Assembly (NCBI GenBank): GCA_963841815.1 | Contig: CAWJEE010000009.1 | Span: 124,001-188,000 of the forward strand | Source of the DNA: JAOUJD01 sp963841815 | Lineage (GTDB): Bacteria > Pseudomonadota > Gammaproteobacteria > Burkholderiales > Burkholderiaceae_F | Length of the DNA: 64,000 nucleotides | Direction: 5' to 3' | Shown: piece by piece, positions 30,733 through 40,397 of the stretch | How the letters are laid out: the number at the start of each line of letters is the position of its first letter | Position numbering within the stretch: the first letter of the stretch is position 1 | Position numbers and translations under genes: made by a program | Notes under the pieces: model-generated | What the model saw: the letters and a program-made list of their open reading frames with translations, nothing else | Told to the model about the DNA's origin: nothing | Databases searched by the model: none

Positions 30733-31499
30733 TCCTGCGGTGCCGGCGCCGCGCCGCTGCGCCCGGCCGGTTGGTACGGCCCGCTGTAGCGATGCGGTGC
30801 GAGACGCCTCATCTCGTTTTCGATCCACGATTCTACGAGGGCGCCCACCTCTTCGGCGCTTTTCCCCTTCGGATCGATCGGCTTGCCGATCGAGACGGTG
30901 ATCACGCCCGGCCGCAGCAGGCCGTTCTTCGGCCAGCACTCGCCGGAATTCACGGCGATCGGCAGCGCATAGGCCCCGGTGCGCACGGCGAGCCGCGGGC
31001 CACCGGTCTTGTAGCGCCTGGTCGAACCCGGCTGAGTGCGCGTGCCCTCGGGAAAGATGACGATCCACCAGCCGCGTCCGAGGCGATCCGCGCCCTGCTC
31101 CACCACCTGCTCGAACGCGTCCTGCCCCTTGCTGCGGTCGATGCTGATCATCTGGGTCGACGCGATGCCCCAGCCGAAGAACGGCAGCAGGTTCAGTTCG
31201 CGCTTGTAGACGAAGGTGAGATCACGCGGCAGGAAGCTCGGCAGCCAGAAGGTCTCCCAGGTCGACTGGTGCTTCGGCAGGACGATCGCGGGCGCGTCGG
31301 GCAGGTTCTCCCAGCCCTCGACCTTCCACTCGATGCCGCAGATCACGCGCGCGCTCCAGATGGAGGACCGCGTCCAGAGCGCGCACAGCCTGTAGCGCGT
31401 GTGCACCGGAAACAGCCGGCTCGCGACCACGATGAACGACCACGGCGTCACCGTGAGGATGTTGAACAGGTAGAACAGGACGGTGCGAAGCAGCGCCAC
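30729..31499 (-). CDS. plsC: 1-acyl-sn-glycerol-3-phosphate acyltransferase
   Basis: An inner-membrane enzyme that makes phosphatidic acid from lysophosphatidate. An N-terminal membrane segment (LRTVLFYLFNILTVTPWSFI) precedes the acyltransferase motifs: KHQSTWE, which is His-X4-Glu instead of the usual His-X4-Asp, then FPEGTRT and AVNSGECWP. 256 residues. GTG start ten bases after the glyS stop. The Glu variant may be normal in this lineage, but it deserves comparison. Confidence 0.92.
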   Translation of the reverse strand: MALLRTVLFYLFNILTVTPWSFIVVASRLFPVHTRYRLCALWTRSSIWSARVICGIEWKVEGWENLPDAPAIVLPKHQSTWETFWLPSFLPRDLTFVYKRELNLLPFFGWGIASTQMISIDRSKGQDAFEQVVEQGADRLGRGWWIVIFPEGTRTQPGSTRRYKTGGPRLAVRTGAYALPIAVNSGECWPKNGLLRPGVITVSIGKPIDPKGKSAEEVGALVESWIENEMRRLAPHRYSGPYQPAGRSGAAPAPQD

Positions 31500-31509
31500 G
31501 GCCCAGGGC

Positions 31510-33636
31510 CTAAGCGGTGAGCTTGGAGATGTCCGCCACCCGGTTCATGGTCGCGCGCAGCGCGGCGAGCAGTCCCAGCCGGTTGGCGCGCAGCTTCGCG
31601 TCGTCGACGTTGACCATCACCTCGTCGAAGAACCGGTCCACCGGCAGCTTCAGCGGCGCGAGCGCCTTCAGCATGCCGGCGTAGTCGCCGCTCGCGCGAA
31701 GAGCCGCTCGGCCGACGGCTGCACGCCGGCGAAGGCGTCGCCGAGCGCGCGCTCGGCCGGCTCCATCAGCAGCGCCGTGTCGAACGCGGCGGGAACGTCC
31801 TCCGCCTTCTTCAGGATGTTGCCGATGCGCTTGTTGGCCGCTGCCAGGCTCTCGGCTTCCGGCAGGTCCATGAACGCGCGCACGGCGGCGAGCTGGCTCG
31901 GCACGAGGTCGATGCGGGCCGGCGCCTGCGCCACCACCGCCTCGACCTCATTCGCCGTGTAGCCGACGTCGCGGAGCAGCCCGCGCAGGCGGTCGTACAG
32001 GAACTCGGTCAGCTCGGCGTCCGCCGGCTTGAAGCCCTTCACGCCCGTGAACTCGGACTGCGCGAGCGCCAGCATCCGGGGGAGCGGCAACGGCAGCGAC
32101 TTCTCCATCAGCATGCGCAGCACGCCCAGCGCGTGCCGGCGCAGGCCGAACGGGTCGCGCTCGCCGGTCGGCTTCTCGCCGATGCCGAACAGGCCCACCA
32201 GCGTCTCGAGCTTGTCGGCCAGCGCCGCGCACAGGCCGACCTTCGAGGTCGGCAGCGCATCGCCGGCGAAACGCGGCTGGTAGTGCTCGCGGATCGCCAT
32301 CGCGACGTCGGTGGTCTCGCCGTCGTGCCGGGCGTAGTACTCGCCCATGATGCCCTGCAGTTCCGGGAACTCGCCCACCATCAGCGTGCGCAGGTCCGCC
32401 TTGGCCAGCCGCGCGGCGCGCTCGACGTGCGTGCGGTCGATGCCGAGTTCCTTCGCCAATGCGACCGCGATGCCCGTGATCCGCTCGACCCGCTCGAGCT
32501 GCGAGCCCAGCCTGTTGTGATAGACGACGTGCGCCAGGCCGGAGATGCGGCTCTCCAGCGTTTCCTTGCGGTCCTGGTCGTAGAAGAACTTGGCGTCCGC
32601 GAGGCGGGCGCGCACCACGCGCGCGTTGCCGGAGCGGATCGCCGCGCCGCCGTCGGTCGCCTCGATGTGCGACACGAGCAGGAAGCGGTTCATCAGGCGG
32701 CCCGTCCTGTCGCGCAGCGCGAAGTACTTCTGGTTCTGCTGCATGGTCAGGATCAGGCACTCGGGCGGCACCTCGAGGAATTCCTTCTCGAAGCCCGAGT
32801 CGTAGACGACCGGCCACTCGACCAGCGCGGTCACCTCGTCCAGCAGCTCGTCCGGCATGATCGGCGTCGCGTCGAAGCTCGCCGCGGCGGCTTTCACCAA
32901 CTCCGCGATGCGCGCGCGGCGCTGCGCGAACGAGGCGACGATCAAGCCCTCCTCCTCGAGCTGCTCGGCGTACGAGTCGGCCGAATGCACGGCAAGGTCG
33001 CCCGGCGCCATGAACCGGTGGCCGTGCGTCGTGGTGCCGGCGGTCAGCCCGAGCGCCGTCACGGGAAGCACCTCGTGGCCGCGCATCGCGACCAGACGGC
33101 GCGCCGGACGAACGAACTGCACGGTCGTCGTGCCGTCTTCGAGCTGGTAGCTCATGACCTTCGGGATCGGCAGCGACGCGAGGGCTTCCTCGAGCGCGGA
33201 CTGCAGGGCGACCAGCAGGCTCTGTCCGGGCTGCACCGCCTGCAGGAACACCGAGTCGGCCTTGCCGTCGCTTTCGACCACCAGGCAGTCGGATCCGTCG
33301 TGCGTTCCCGACCGGGACGCTGGCCATGTGTCGGCGACCCAGCGACTCGAGCTTCTTCACGAACGCGTGCGTCCAGTTCGAAGCGGCGTCGCGCGCGACG
33401 GCGAGCGGCATCAACTTCTGCCTGAACGGCTTGTCGGGCGAGCGATACAGCACGTGCGTGATGTGCACCGCGAGCCGGCGCGGAGCGCCGAACGCCGTGA
33501 CGACGCTGTCGTCCGACAGGAACTGGCGGTCGCGCAGTCCCTTCGCCAGGCCGGATGCAAAGGCCTCGGACAGGCTCTTCAGCGCCTTCGGCGGAAGCTC
33601 TTCGGTGTTCAGTTCGACGAGGAGCGACTGCTTCAT
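31510..33636 (-). CDS. glyS: Glycyl-tRNA synthetase beta subunit (frame-broken at two places)
   Basis: The beta subunit of the tetrameric bacterial glycyl-tRNA synthetase. The start MKQSLLVELNTEELPPKALK, the LILTMQQNQKYFAL motif and the C-terminal anticodon-binding region MVNVDDAKLRANRLGLL are typical. An extra base near 33300 and a missing base near 31693 break the frame and cancel, so the 2127-base span stays in phase (708 residues). It follows glyQ by 55 bases. Confidence 0.93.
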
Positions 33637-33691
33637 CTCGCTTCCCTCGCCGAAGACATCGGGGATCGTGGCTGCAGGCGGACCGACGCGT

Positions 33692-34609
33692 TCATGCCGC
33701 CTCCTTCTTCGCGCCCTGCCCAAGCATCGGAAAGCCCAGCCGCTCGCGCGATTCGTAGTAGCTCTGCGCGATCGCGCGCGACAGCGTGCGGATGCGTCCG
33801 ATGTAGGCCGCGCGCTCGGTGACGCTGATGGCGCCGCGCGCATCGAGCAGGTTGAACGTGTGGCCGGCCTTCAGCACCATCTCGTACGCGGGCAGCGCGA
33901 GCTGCAGGTCCATCAGCCGCTTGGCCTCCGCCTCGAACAGCGTGAACTGCCCGAGCAGGACGGACGGGTCGCTGGCCTCGAAGTTGTACTTGCTCTGCTC
34001 CACCTCGTTCTGGTGGAACACGTCGCCGTAGCGCAGCACCTTCTCGACGCCGCGGTCGCGCCAGCGCGTGTAGACGAGGTCGAACACGTTGTCGATGTCC
34101 TGCAGGTACATCGTCAGCCGCTCGAGCCCGTACGTGATCTCGCCGGTGATCGGCTTGCACTCGAGGCCACCCACCTGCTGGAAGTACGTGAACTGCGTGA
34201 TCTCCATGCCGTTCATCCACACTTCCCAGCCGAGTCCCCACGCGCCGAGCGTCGGGTTCTCCCAGTTGTCCTCGACGAACCGGATGTCGTTCTTCCTGGT
34301 GTCTATGCCGAGCGCCGTGAGCGATCCGAGATACAGCTCGATGATGTCCGGCGGCGACGGCTTCAGCACGACCTGGTACTGGTGGTGCTGGTGCAGCCGG
34401 TTCGGGTTCTCGCCGTAGCGGGCGTCCTTGGGCCGGCGCGACGGCTGCACATAGCCAGCACGCCACGGCTCGGGGCCGATCGCCCGCAGGAACGTCGCGG
34501 TGTGCGACGTCCCGGCGCCGACCTCCATGTCGATCGGTTGCAGCAGCGCGCAGCCCTGCTGGTTCCAGTACGTCTGGAGACGAAGGATGGCTTCCTGAAA
34601 GGTGATCAT
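33692..34609 (-). CDS. glyQ: Glycyl-tRNA synthetase alpha subunit
   Basis: The catalytic subunit of class IIc glycyl-tRNA synthetase. 305 residues, starting MITFQEAILRLQTYWNQQGC, with GAGTSHTATFLRA and QVVLKPSPPDIIELYLGSL. The start is the ATG at 34609; the open frame upstream (to 34714) is not conserved-looking. First gene of glyQ-glyS. Upstream of it lies the long gene-free repeat region. Confidence 0.96.
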   Translation of the reverse strand: MITFQEAILRLQTYWNQQGCALLQPIDMEVGAGTSHTATFLRAIGPEPWRAGYVQPSRRPKDARYGENPNRLHQHHQYQVVLKPSPPDIIELYLGSLTALGIDTRKNDIRFVEDNWENPTLGAWGLGWEVWMNGMEITQFTYFQQVGGLECKPITGEITYGLERLTMYLQDIDNVFDLVYTRWRDRGVEKVLRYGDVFHQNEVEQSKYNFEASDPSVLLGQFTLFEAEAKRLMDLQLALPAYEMVLKAGHTFNLLDARGAISVTERAAYIGRIRTLSRAIAQSYYESRERLGFPMLGQGAKKEAA

Positions 34610-34782
34610 CGGCAGTCCGGCGGGACCGGGCGAGCATCTGGGAACCGACGATTGTACGGACTGAGCGAGACGATTCCGCACGGGCGGGCACATCGAGTTG
34701 GTCTCGGACCGCACTGGAAGTCGGCGCGGGCTCTATCGCTTCAGGTCATCCGCGCTTCACAGTTCTGCGCTTTGCGTCCCCT

Positions 34783-34999
34783 GCGCCTGAGCGGGCTGTG
34801 GCGTACCTCGACTCCGCGACCTTCGGCGCGGGCGTCATCCTGCGACCGGTGTCGATCGCGGGCCTGCAGCTTCGGCATTCGCGAGTCGCCGACCGCGGCT
34901 CGGGTGAAGGCGGTCACTAGGCCCGCCGCCCTTGCGCGCATGGAACGCCCGCCGCCTGGACGGTCGCTGCGCGAGGCACGCCACAGCCCGCCCAGGCGC
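34783..34999. repeat. Long imperfect inverted repeat
   Basis: Arms at 34783-34810 and 34972-34999 are near-perfect reverse complements; the inner 20 bases differ at one position. About 160 bases separate them and contain further weaker complementarity. The structure could be a miniature mobile element or a folded RNA. Confidence 0.7.
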
Positions 35000-35238
35000 C
35001 ATCCGTTGATTGAAGACCGTTTCGCGGACTGCGCACAGCGCACGGCGCGACGGCCGTGATGCGGGGAGCCTCGCGGAGCGCGACTCAGTGCGGCGGGCGT
35101 GGCCATTTCACCGCGCGGCGGGCCGAGTGCGGCCTGCATCCGAGGCGCAGACAGCTCGCACGGGAGTGCCGAAGCTGCGGGCCCGCTCGGGACACCGCTC
35201 GTTAGTACCGCCCGCCGCCGAGTCGCGCGGAGGGAGGT

Positions 35239-35334
35239 CCCCGCAGCGCGGTCGGCGCGCAGGGGGCGAACTTGCAGCAGTCGCGCCGCACGAGGCCCCG
35301 CAGTGCGGCCGGCGCGCAGGGGGCGAACCTGCAG
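35239..35334. repeat. Two direct copies of a 39-bp GC-rich unit
   Basis: The copies lie at 35239-35277 and 35296-35334 (period 57) and match at about 36 of 39 positions. Both include GGCGCGCAGGGGGCGAAC. The second ends next to the stop of the small feo-linked gene. Confidence 0.8.
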
Positions 35335-35338
35335 CGCG

Positions 35339-35518
35339 CTAATCGCGACCCGAAGCCCGGCGGGCGCTCTCGCGCAACTGCGACAGCGACACCTTCGTCT
35401 CCGCACCCTTGCGCGTTGGCGCGCAGTCGGCGCAGCCGCTGCCGCGCTTCGGTCGCAGCAGGAAGACGAGTGCCGCGATCACGGCGACAACGGCAAGCAG
35501 GTCGAGCAGCGACGCCAT
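35339..35518 (-). CDS. FeoB-associated Cys-rich membrane protein
   Basis: A 59-residue protein starting one base after the feoB stop (TGA-C-ATG), with GGAG inside the feoB end as ribosome site. It has one membrane span (LLDLLAVVAVIAALVFLL, about 4-21), then Arg/Lys and a CADC motif near 30-33, and a polar tail ending RRASGRD. Size, topology, the Cys pair and position match the small FeoB-associated proteins that occupy the FeoC position in many bacteria. Likely a helper of Fe(II) uptake; exact role unknown. Confidence 0.8.
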   Translation of the reverse strand: MASLLDLLAVVAVIAALVFLLRPKRGSGCADCAPTRKGAETKVSLSQLRESARRASGRD

Positions 35519-35519
35519 G

Positions 35520-37376
35520 TCAGGCTCCGAGCGCGAGCGCCGTGCGGTACGTGACGAACGCGGCGATCCAGGCCAGCACGAACAGGTACGACGCCATCAG
35601 GATCGGCGTGCGCCAGCCGCCGGTCTCGCGCTTCACGGCGGCGAGCGTGGACAGGCATTGCGGCGCGAACACGTACCACGCGAGCAGCGCGAGGCCGGTC
35701 GCCAGGCTCCATTGCGCGGCGATCACGGGCAGCAGCGCTTCGCTGGCCTGCCCGGCGGCGGACGACATCGAGTAGACGGTGCCCAGCGCGCCCACGGCCA
35801 CTTCGCGCGCGGCGAGGCCGGAGACGAGCGCGATGGAAATCTGCCAGTTGAAGCCGACCGGCTCGAGCAGGTGCGCGAGCAACGCACCGATCTGGCCGGC
35901 GATGCTGTATTCGATCGCGGCCCCGGTTGCGCCCGGCGGCGGCGCGGGGAACGAGCTCAGCGCCCACAGGATGACCATCAGCGCGAGGATCGTGGTGCCG
36001 ACACGGCGCAGGAACACCTTCGCCCGCTCGAGCAGTCCGAGCGCGAGGTGCCGCGCGCTCGGCCAGTGGTAGGCGGGCAGTTCCATCAGCAGTGGCGCGG
36101 CCTGCCCGCGCGTAGTGCGGGTCAGCACGAACGACACGAGGAACGCCGCGACGATTCCGGCGACGTACAGCGCGAACAGCACGAGGCCCTGCAGCTGGAT
36201 GCCCGGGCCGACGAGACGCGCCGGAATGAACGCGCCGATCAGCAGCGCGTACACGGGCAGGCGCGCCGAGCACGTCATCAGTGGCGCGATCATGATCGTG
36301 ATCCAGCGGTCGCGCGGGTTCGGAATCGTGCGCGTGGCCATGATCCCGGGCACGGCGCACGCGAAGCTCGACAGCAGCGGAATGAACGAGCGGCCCGACA
36401 GGCCGACGCTGCCCATCAGGCGGTCGAGCAGGAAGGCCGCGCGCGGCAGGTAGCCCGAGTCCTCGAGCAGCAGGATGAAGAGGAACAGGATCAGGATCTG
36501 CGGCAGGAACACCAGCACGCTGCCCACGCCCGCGAGCACGCCGTCGAGCAGCAGGCTTTTCAGCGCGGACTCGGGAAGCGCGCCGCCGAGCGCGGCGCGC
36601 AACCCATCGACGCCGGACTGGATCCACTCCATCGGCGGCCGCGACCACGCGAACACCGCCTGGAACACGAGGAACATCACGACCGCCAGCACGAGCGGGC
36701 CCACAAGCGGATGCAGCACGACGCGATCGATCGTCTCGCTCGATCGGTCGAGTTCGATCCGGTCGATGCCGAGCGCCCGCAGGATCCGGTCGGCCTCGGC
36801 CATGACGTCGCCCTGTCCGGGTCGCGCGGTCGCCGGCGCCGGGACGCCTTGCTGGCAGTGCGCGTCGATGGCGTCGGCCAGGGCGCGCGCGCCGTCGCCG
36901 CGCACCGCGACCGACTCGACGACCGGCACGCCGAGTTCGGCAGCGAGCCGGTCCGTGTCGACCGACAGACCGCGCCTGCGCGCGAGGTCGCTCATGTTGA
37001 GGCTGACCACCATCGGCAGGCCCATGCGGCGCACGCGCAGCGCGAAGCGCAGGTGACGTCGCAGCTGGGTGGCATCGAGCACGCAGACGATCAGGTCGGG
37101 CCGGCTCTCGCCCGCCATCTCGCCGCGCAGCACCTGCGCCGTCACCGCCTCGTCGGGGGACCGCGGCTCGAGCGCGTAGGTGCCGGGCAGGTCGATGATG
37201 TGGACGGTGCGGCCGCGCGGCGTCTGGAACTGCCCGGCCTTGCGCTCGACGGTGACGCCGGCGTAGTTGGCGACCTTCTGGCGGGCGCCGGTCAACAGGT
37301 TGAAGAGCGACGTCTTGCCGCAGTTCGGCTGGCCGACGAGCGCGATGCGCGGCGTGTCGGCGACGGCTGAAGACAT
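35520..37376 (-). CDS. feoB: Ferrous iron transporter FeoB
   Basis: A 618-residue inner-membrane Fe(II) transporter. The N-terminal G domain shows G1 GQPNCGKTS (15-23), G2 Thr in YAGVTVE, G3 DLPGTY (near 63) and G4 NMSD (near 127). The membrane domain carries two Gate motifs (FIPLLSSFACAVPGIMATR and related) and about eight hydrophobic spans. Shorter than the 770-residue E. coli protein, as in many betaproteobacteria. It lies three bases after feoA. Confidence 0.95.
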   Translation of the reverse strand: MSSAVADTPRIALVGQPNCGKTSLFNLLTGARQKVANYAGVTVERKAGQFQTPRGRTVHIIDLPGTYALEPRSPDEAVTAQVLRGEMAGESRPDLIVCVLDATQLRRHLRFALRVRRMGLPMVVSLNMSDLARRRGLSVDTDRLAAELGVPVVESVAVRGDGARALADAIDAHCQQGVPAPATARPGQGDVMAEADRILRALGIDRIELDRSSETIDRVVLHPLVGPLVLAVVMFLVFQAVFAWSRPPMEWIQSGVDGLRAALGGALPESALKSLLLDGVLAGVGSVLVFLPQILILFLFILLLEDSGYLPRAAFLLDRLMGSVGLSGRSFIPLLSSFACAVPGIMATRTIPNPRDRWITIMIAPLMTCSARLPVYALLIGAFIPARLVGPGIQLQGLVLFALYVAGIVAAFLVSFVLTRTTRGQAAPLLMELPAYHWPSARHLALGLLERAKVFLRRVGTTILALMVILWALSSFPAPPPGATGAAIEYSIAGQIGALLAHLLEPVGFNWQISIALVSGLAAREVAVGALGTVYSMSSAAGQASEALLPVIAAQWSLATGLALLAWYVFAPQCLSTLAAVKRETGGWRTPILMASYLFVLAWIAAFVTYRTALALGA

Positions 37377-37379
37377 CGC

Positions 37380-37643
37380 TTACGACGGAATCGCGCGGAC
37401 CGTCACGCACTCCGCTTCGCGGATGCGGAGCGCGAAGGTCGTCTCGCCCACGCGGACCGCGAGCGGCCCGCCGGACAGGCCGGTGGCCAGGACCTCGACC
37501 TCCTCGCCGTCGAGGAAACCCAGTTCACGCAGGCGGGCGGGAAGATCGGACAGCACGGCCGACGTCGCCTGGACGTCGGCCACTGCCGCCGCCCGGCCTC
37601 GCGGCAACTTCACCAGCCCCATCACTGCCGCCACCACGCCCAT
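37380..37643 (-). CDS. feoA: FeoA-type SH3-like iron transport protein
   Basis: A small cytosolic partner of FeoB. The start chosen is the ATG at 37643, with AGGA six bases upstream, giving 87 residues. The conserved core LPARLRELGFLDGEEVEVLA and ALRIREAECVTVRAI define the family. The open frame continues upstream to 37769 but would run through the Fur box. It precedes feoB by three bases. Confidence 0.9.
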   Translation of the reverse strand: MGVVAAVMGLVKLPRGRAAAVADVQATSAVLSDLPARLRELGFLDGEEVEVLATGLSGGPLAVRVGETTFALRIREAECVTVRAIPS

Positions 37644-37722
37644 CGGTCCTGCCCCTTCGTGCTCGATCAACGCCACCAGTAGACCTCGGCTGCACGGGAG
37701 CGAGTTTGACCTGAAGCAAACT

Positions 37723-37744
37723 AAATAGCAATCATTCTCATTAC
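37723..37744 (-). promoter_or_regulatory. Fur box upstream of feoAB
   Basis: Read on the minus strand the sequence is TAATGAGAATGATTGCTATTT. It fits the Fur consensus of repeated GATAAT-like hexamers and is the AT-richest stretch nearby. It lies about 80 bases before the feoA start and overlaps the lnt stop codon (37741-37743). Iron-dependent repression of the feo operon is inferred. Confidence 0.72.
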
Positions 37745-39267
37745 GTACCCACTTCGGCAGTGGAGGCATGCCGCCAGCGAGCCACGGCGGCCGCGGCCAG
37801 CCCGATCAGCAGGGCCAGGACCACCGCCGGCCCATTGCCCCAGCGGATGAACGGCGTCGTGCCCTGCATCCCCTGCACCTGCCCGGTCAGGGCTCCGGCC
37901 GTCGAGGAACGGCAGTGCGCCCGTGACGCGGCCGCTCGCGTCGATGATCGCGGTCGCCCCGGTGTTGGTGGCGCGAAGCATCGGGTGCTGCGTTTCCAGC
38001 ACGCGCATCCGCGAAATCTGCAGGTGCTGCGGCAGCGCCAGCGAGTCCCGGAACCACGCGAGGTTGGACATGTTCAGCATGATGGTGGGCGGCGCGCTGC
38101 CCTTCCAGGCGTCGATGATCACCTCCCCGAACAGGTCCTCGTAGCAGATGTTGACGGCGATCCGCTGGCCGGCGAGTTCCATCGGCGGTTGCACGACGGC
38201 GCCCCGCTGCTGGTCGCCGATCGGCATCTGCATCAGGTCGACGAACCAGCGGAAGCCCGGCGGGATGAACTCGCCGAACGGCACCAGGTGGCGCTTGCTG
38301 TAGTGCGCGGGCGGCACGTCGCCCGGGGCGATGCCGATGGCGCTGTTGAAGTACGCGCCGGCCGGCTGTTCGAGGAACACGCCGAACACCAGGGCGCTGT
38401 CCTGGGCGCGGACGTGGTTGCCGAACGCTTCGAGGAACTGCGGCGGCACGAACTGCAGCGGCACCGGGAACACCGACTCCGGCAGCGCGACCAGGTCGAC
38501 GCGCGGCCCCTGCATCAGCGCCCAGTGCGCGTCGAACGCGCGCTGCAGGCCCTCGGGACCGAACTTGGTGTCCTGCGGGATGTTGGCCTGCACCAGGCGC
38601 ACTGAAATCGGGGCCCCGGCCGGTCGCGTCCAGACCTGGCTCTTCAGTGCCGCGCCAGCGCCGATCAACAGCACGAACGCCCCGGCGATCCACGCGTAGC
38701 CCGTCCGCCCCCGCTGTTGCAGCGGCAGCGCGAACAGTGCGAGCGCGCCGGCGAGCAGCGCGGCGGCCAGCGTCACGCCGTGGACGCCGGCCACGGGCGC
38801 GAATCCCGCCAGGACGCTGTCGGTGTGCGCGTAGCCGGAGGCAAGCCACGGAAAGCCGGTGAACAGCGTTCCGCGCAGCCACTCGCTCAGGGTCCAGGCG
38901 GCGGGCAGCAGCAACGGCAGCCGGACCCACGCCGCCGGAGCGAGACGCTGCGAAACGCCGAGTGCGAGGGCCGGGTACAACGCGAGGAACGCACAGAACG
39001 CGAGCGTGGCGGCCGCGGCCAGCGGCGCGGGCATCAGCCCGTACACGTGCATGCTGACGTAGACCCACGAGACGCCGACGCCGAACCAGCCGAGCCCGAA
39101 GGCGAACCCGAGCAGCGCGGCCGGGCGCCAGTTCCCGGCGCGCGTCGTCAGCGCGAACAGCGCCGCCAGCGCGAGCAGCTGCAGCCACGGCAGGTTGAAG
39201 GGCGCGAACGACAGCGCGTGCACCGCGCCTGCGGCGAGCGCGGCCGCGACAGCATGGAACGTCTCAT
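37741..39267 (-). CDS. lnt: Apolipoprotein N-acyltransferase (frame-broken)
   Basis: Lnt adds the third acyl chain to lipoproteins at the inner membrane. Multiple membrane spans come first, then the nitrilase-like domain with the catalytic triad: Glu in VALPESVFPVP, Lys in HYSKRHLVPFGE and Cys in NICYEDLFGE. An extra base near 37897, after LPFLDG, breaks the frame; restored, the protein reads GMQGTTPFIRWGN and ends at 37741. No in-frame start exists at the N-terminus; the ATG at 39267 works if one base is missing near 39225-39255. Both changes together keep the span in phase. Confidence 0.87.
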
Positions 39268-39303
39268 GGGATCCGAACGCTAGCAGCGTTCGGCGGCCGA
39301 CCC

Positions 39304-40200
39304 TTACGCCGGATGGCGGTGCTCGTCGTCCTGGAAGAACTCGCCGATCACGGTCTTCGGCACCCGGTTCACCAGGAAGAGGTGGGCCTGGCGGGCGTCG
39401 GCCCGCAGCACCTCGAAGCGCAGTCCGTCGATCTCGACGGCTTCGCCACGCTTGGGCACGCGGCCGAAGCGGTCGGTGACGATGCCGCCGATGGTGTCGA
39501 ACTCGTCGTCCGGGAACCGGGTGGCGAAGGCTTCGTTGAACTGGGCCACCTCGGTCAACGCCTTGACCCGGTACTTGCCGTCGTCCTCGGCAATGATGGC
39601 GTCGTCGGCTTCGTCGAAGTCGTACTCGTCCTCGATGTCGCCGACGATCTGCTCGAGGACGTCCTCGATGGTGATGAGCCCGGACACGCCGCCGTACTCG
39701 TCGACCACGAGGGCGATGTGGTTGTGATTCGCGCGGAAGTCGCGCAGCAGCACGTTGAGCGGCTTGCTCTCCGGGATGAAGACCGCGGGCCGCAGCGTGC
39801 CGCGGACGTCGAAGTTGTCCTCGCGGTAGTACCGCAGCAGGTCCTTGGCGAGCAGGATGCCGATCACGTGGTCCCGGCTGCCTTCGATCACCGGGAAGCG
39901 CGAGTGGGCCGTCTCGATCACGTAGTCGATCCACTTCTCGGGCGGCTCGGCGATGTCGATGACGTCCATCTGGGAGCGCGGGATCATCAGGTCGCGCGCG
40001 CGCAGTTCGGACACCTGCAGGACGCCCTCGATCATCGACATCGCGTCGGCGTCGAGCAGGTTGCGCTCGTGCGCGTCGTGCAGGGCTTCGAGCAGTTCTT
40101 CCCGGTTCTCGGGCTCGCGGAAGATGAACGCCGTCAGGCGCTCGAGCAGGCTCTTGTGCTTCTGCGAGGGGGTGTAGCGGGCAGACGGAGGTTCGGACAT
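39304..40200 (-). CDS. corC: CorC-family CBS-domain protein
   Basis: 298 residues with two CBS domains (about 60-180; LMIPRSQMDVIDI, FIPESKPLNVLLRDF, DEYGGVSGLITIEDVLEQIVGDI) and a C-terminal transporter-associated domain (TIGGIVTDRFGRVPKRGE). Named for Mg/Co efflux; no membrane spans, so it is probably a regulator. ATG at 40200 in MSEPPSARYTPSQ. In betaproteobacteria it lies between ybeY and lnt; here a lipoprotein gene on the opposite strand separates it from ybeY. Confidence 0.92.
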   Translation of the reverse strand: MSEPPSARYTPSQKHKSLLERLTAFIFREPENREELLEALHDAHERNLLDADAMSMIEGVLQVSELRARDLMIPRSQMDVIDIAEPPEKWIDYVIETAHSRFPVIEGSRDHVIGILLAKDLLRYYREDNFDVRGTLRPAVFIPESKPLNVLLRDFRANHNHIALVVDEYGGVSGLITIEDVLEQIVGDIEDEYDFDEADDAIIAEDDGKYRVKALTEVAQFNEAFATRFPDDEFDTIGGIVTDRFGRVPKRGEAVEIDGLRFEVLRADARQAHLFLVNRVPKTVIGEFFQDDEHRHPA

Positions 40201-40397
40201 CAGCAACGGACCGGTGGCCAGCGGGCAGCGACGGATCCTGAGTGGAGACAAATCCAGAATACACGAGGGGAAATGGGCACGGCATACGCAGATTTCCTGC
40301 GTGAACGCGCGGCACGCCTGCCGTAAGTGCCCGCTAACTTCCCGATCCGGTGCTAGGTTGAAAGAGTAATTGGCAACTCTGCGCCGCGGAGGGAGAC

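Larger units (their letters stand above)
34610..35338. other. 729-bp gene-free region rich in repeats
   Basis: No convincing gene was found between glyQ and the feo genes. An open frame on the minus strand (34741-35406) is Arg/Ala-rich, without domain character, and is best read as chance in GC-rich DNA. The region holds a long imperfect palindrome and a tandem duplication, listed separately, and several GC-rich blocks resembling each other. It must include the glyQ promoter on its left side, which I could not place. Confidence 0.7.

Noticed and set aside
34741..35406. A 221-codon minus-strand frame in the gap upstream of glyQ
   Set aside because: The sequence is Arg/Ala-rich, its repeats arise from the DNA-level tandem repeat, and no ribosome site or domain is visible.
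35409..37370. A 653-codon plus-strand frame antisense to feoB
   Set aside because: Charged low-complexity composition (HDRE-rich) typical of GC-rich antisense; feoB is unmistakable on the other strand.
37721..40315. Possible 864-residue fusion of corC and lnt
   Set aside because: The N-terminal part is an out-of-frame shadow of corC; corC has its own clear start and stop in another frame.
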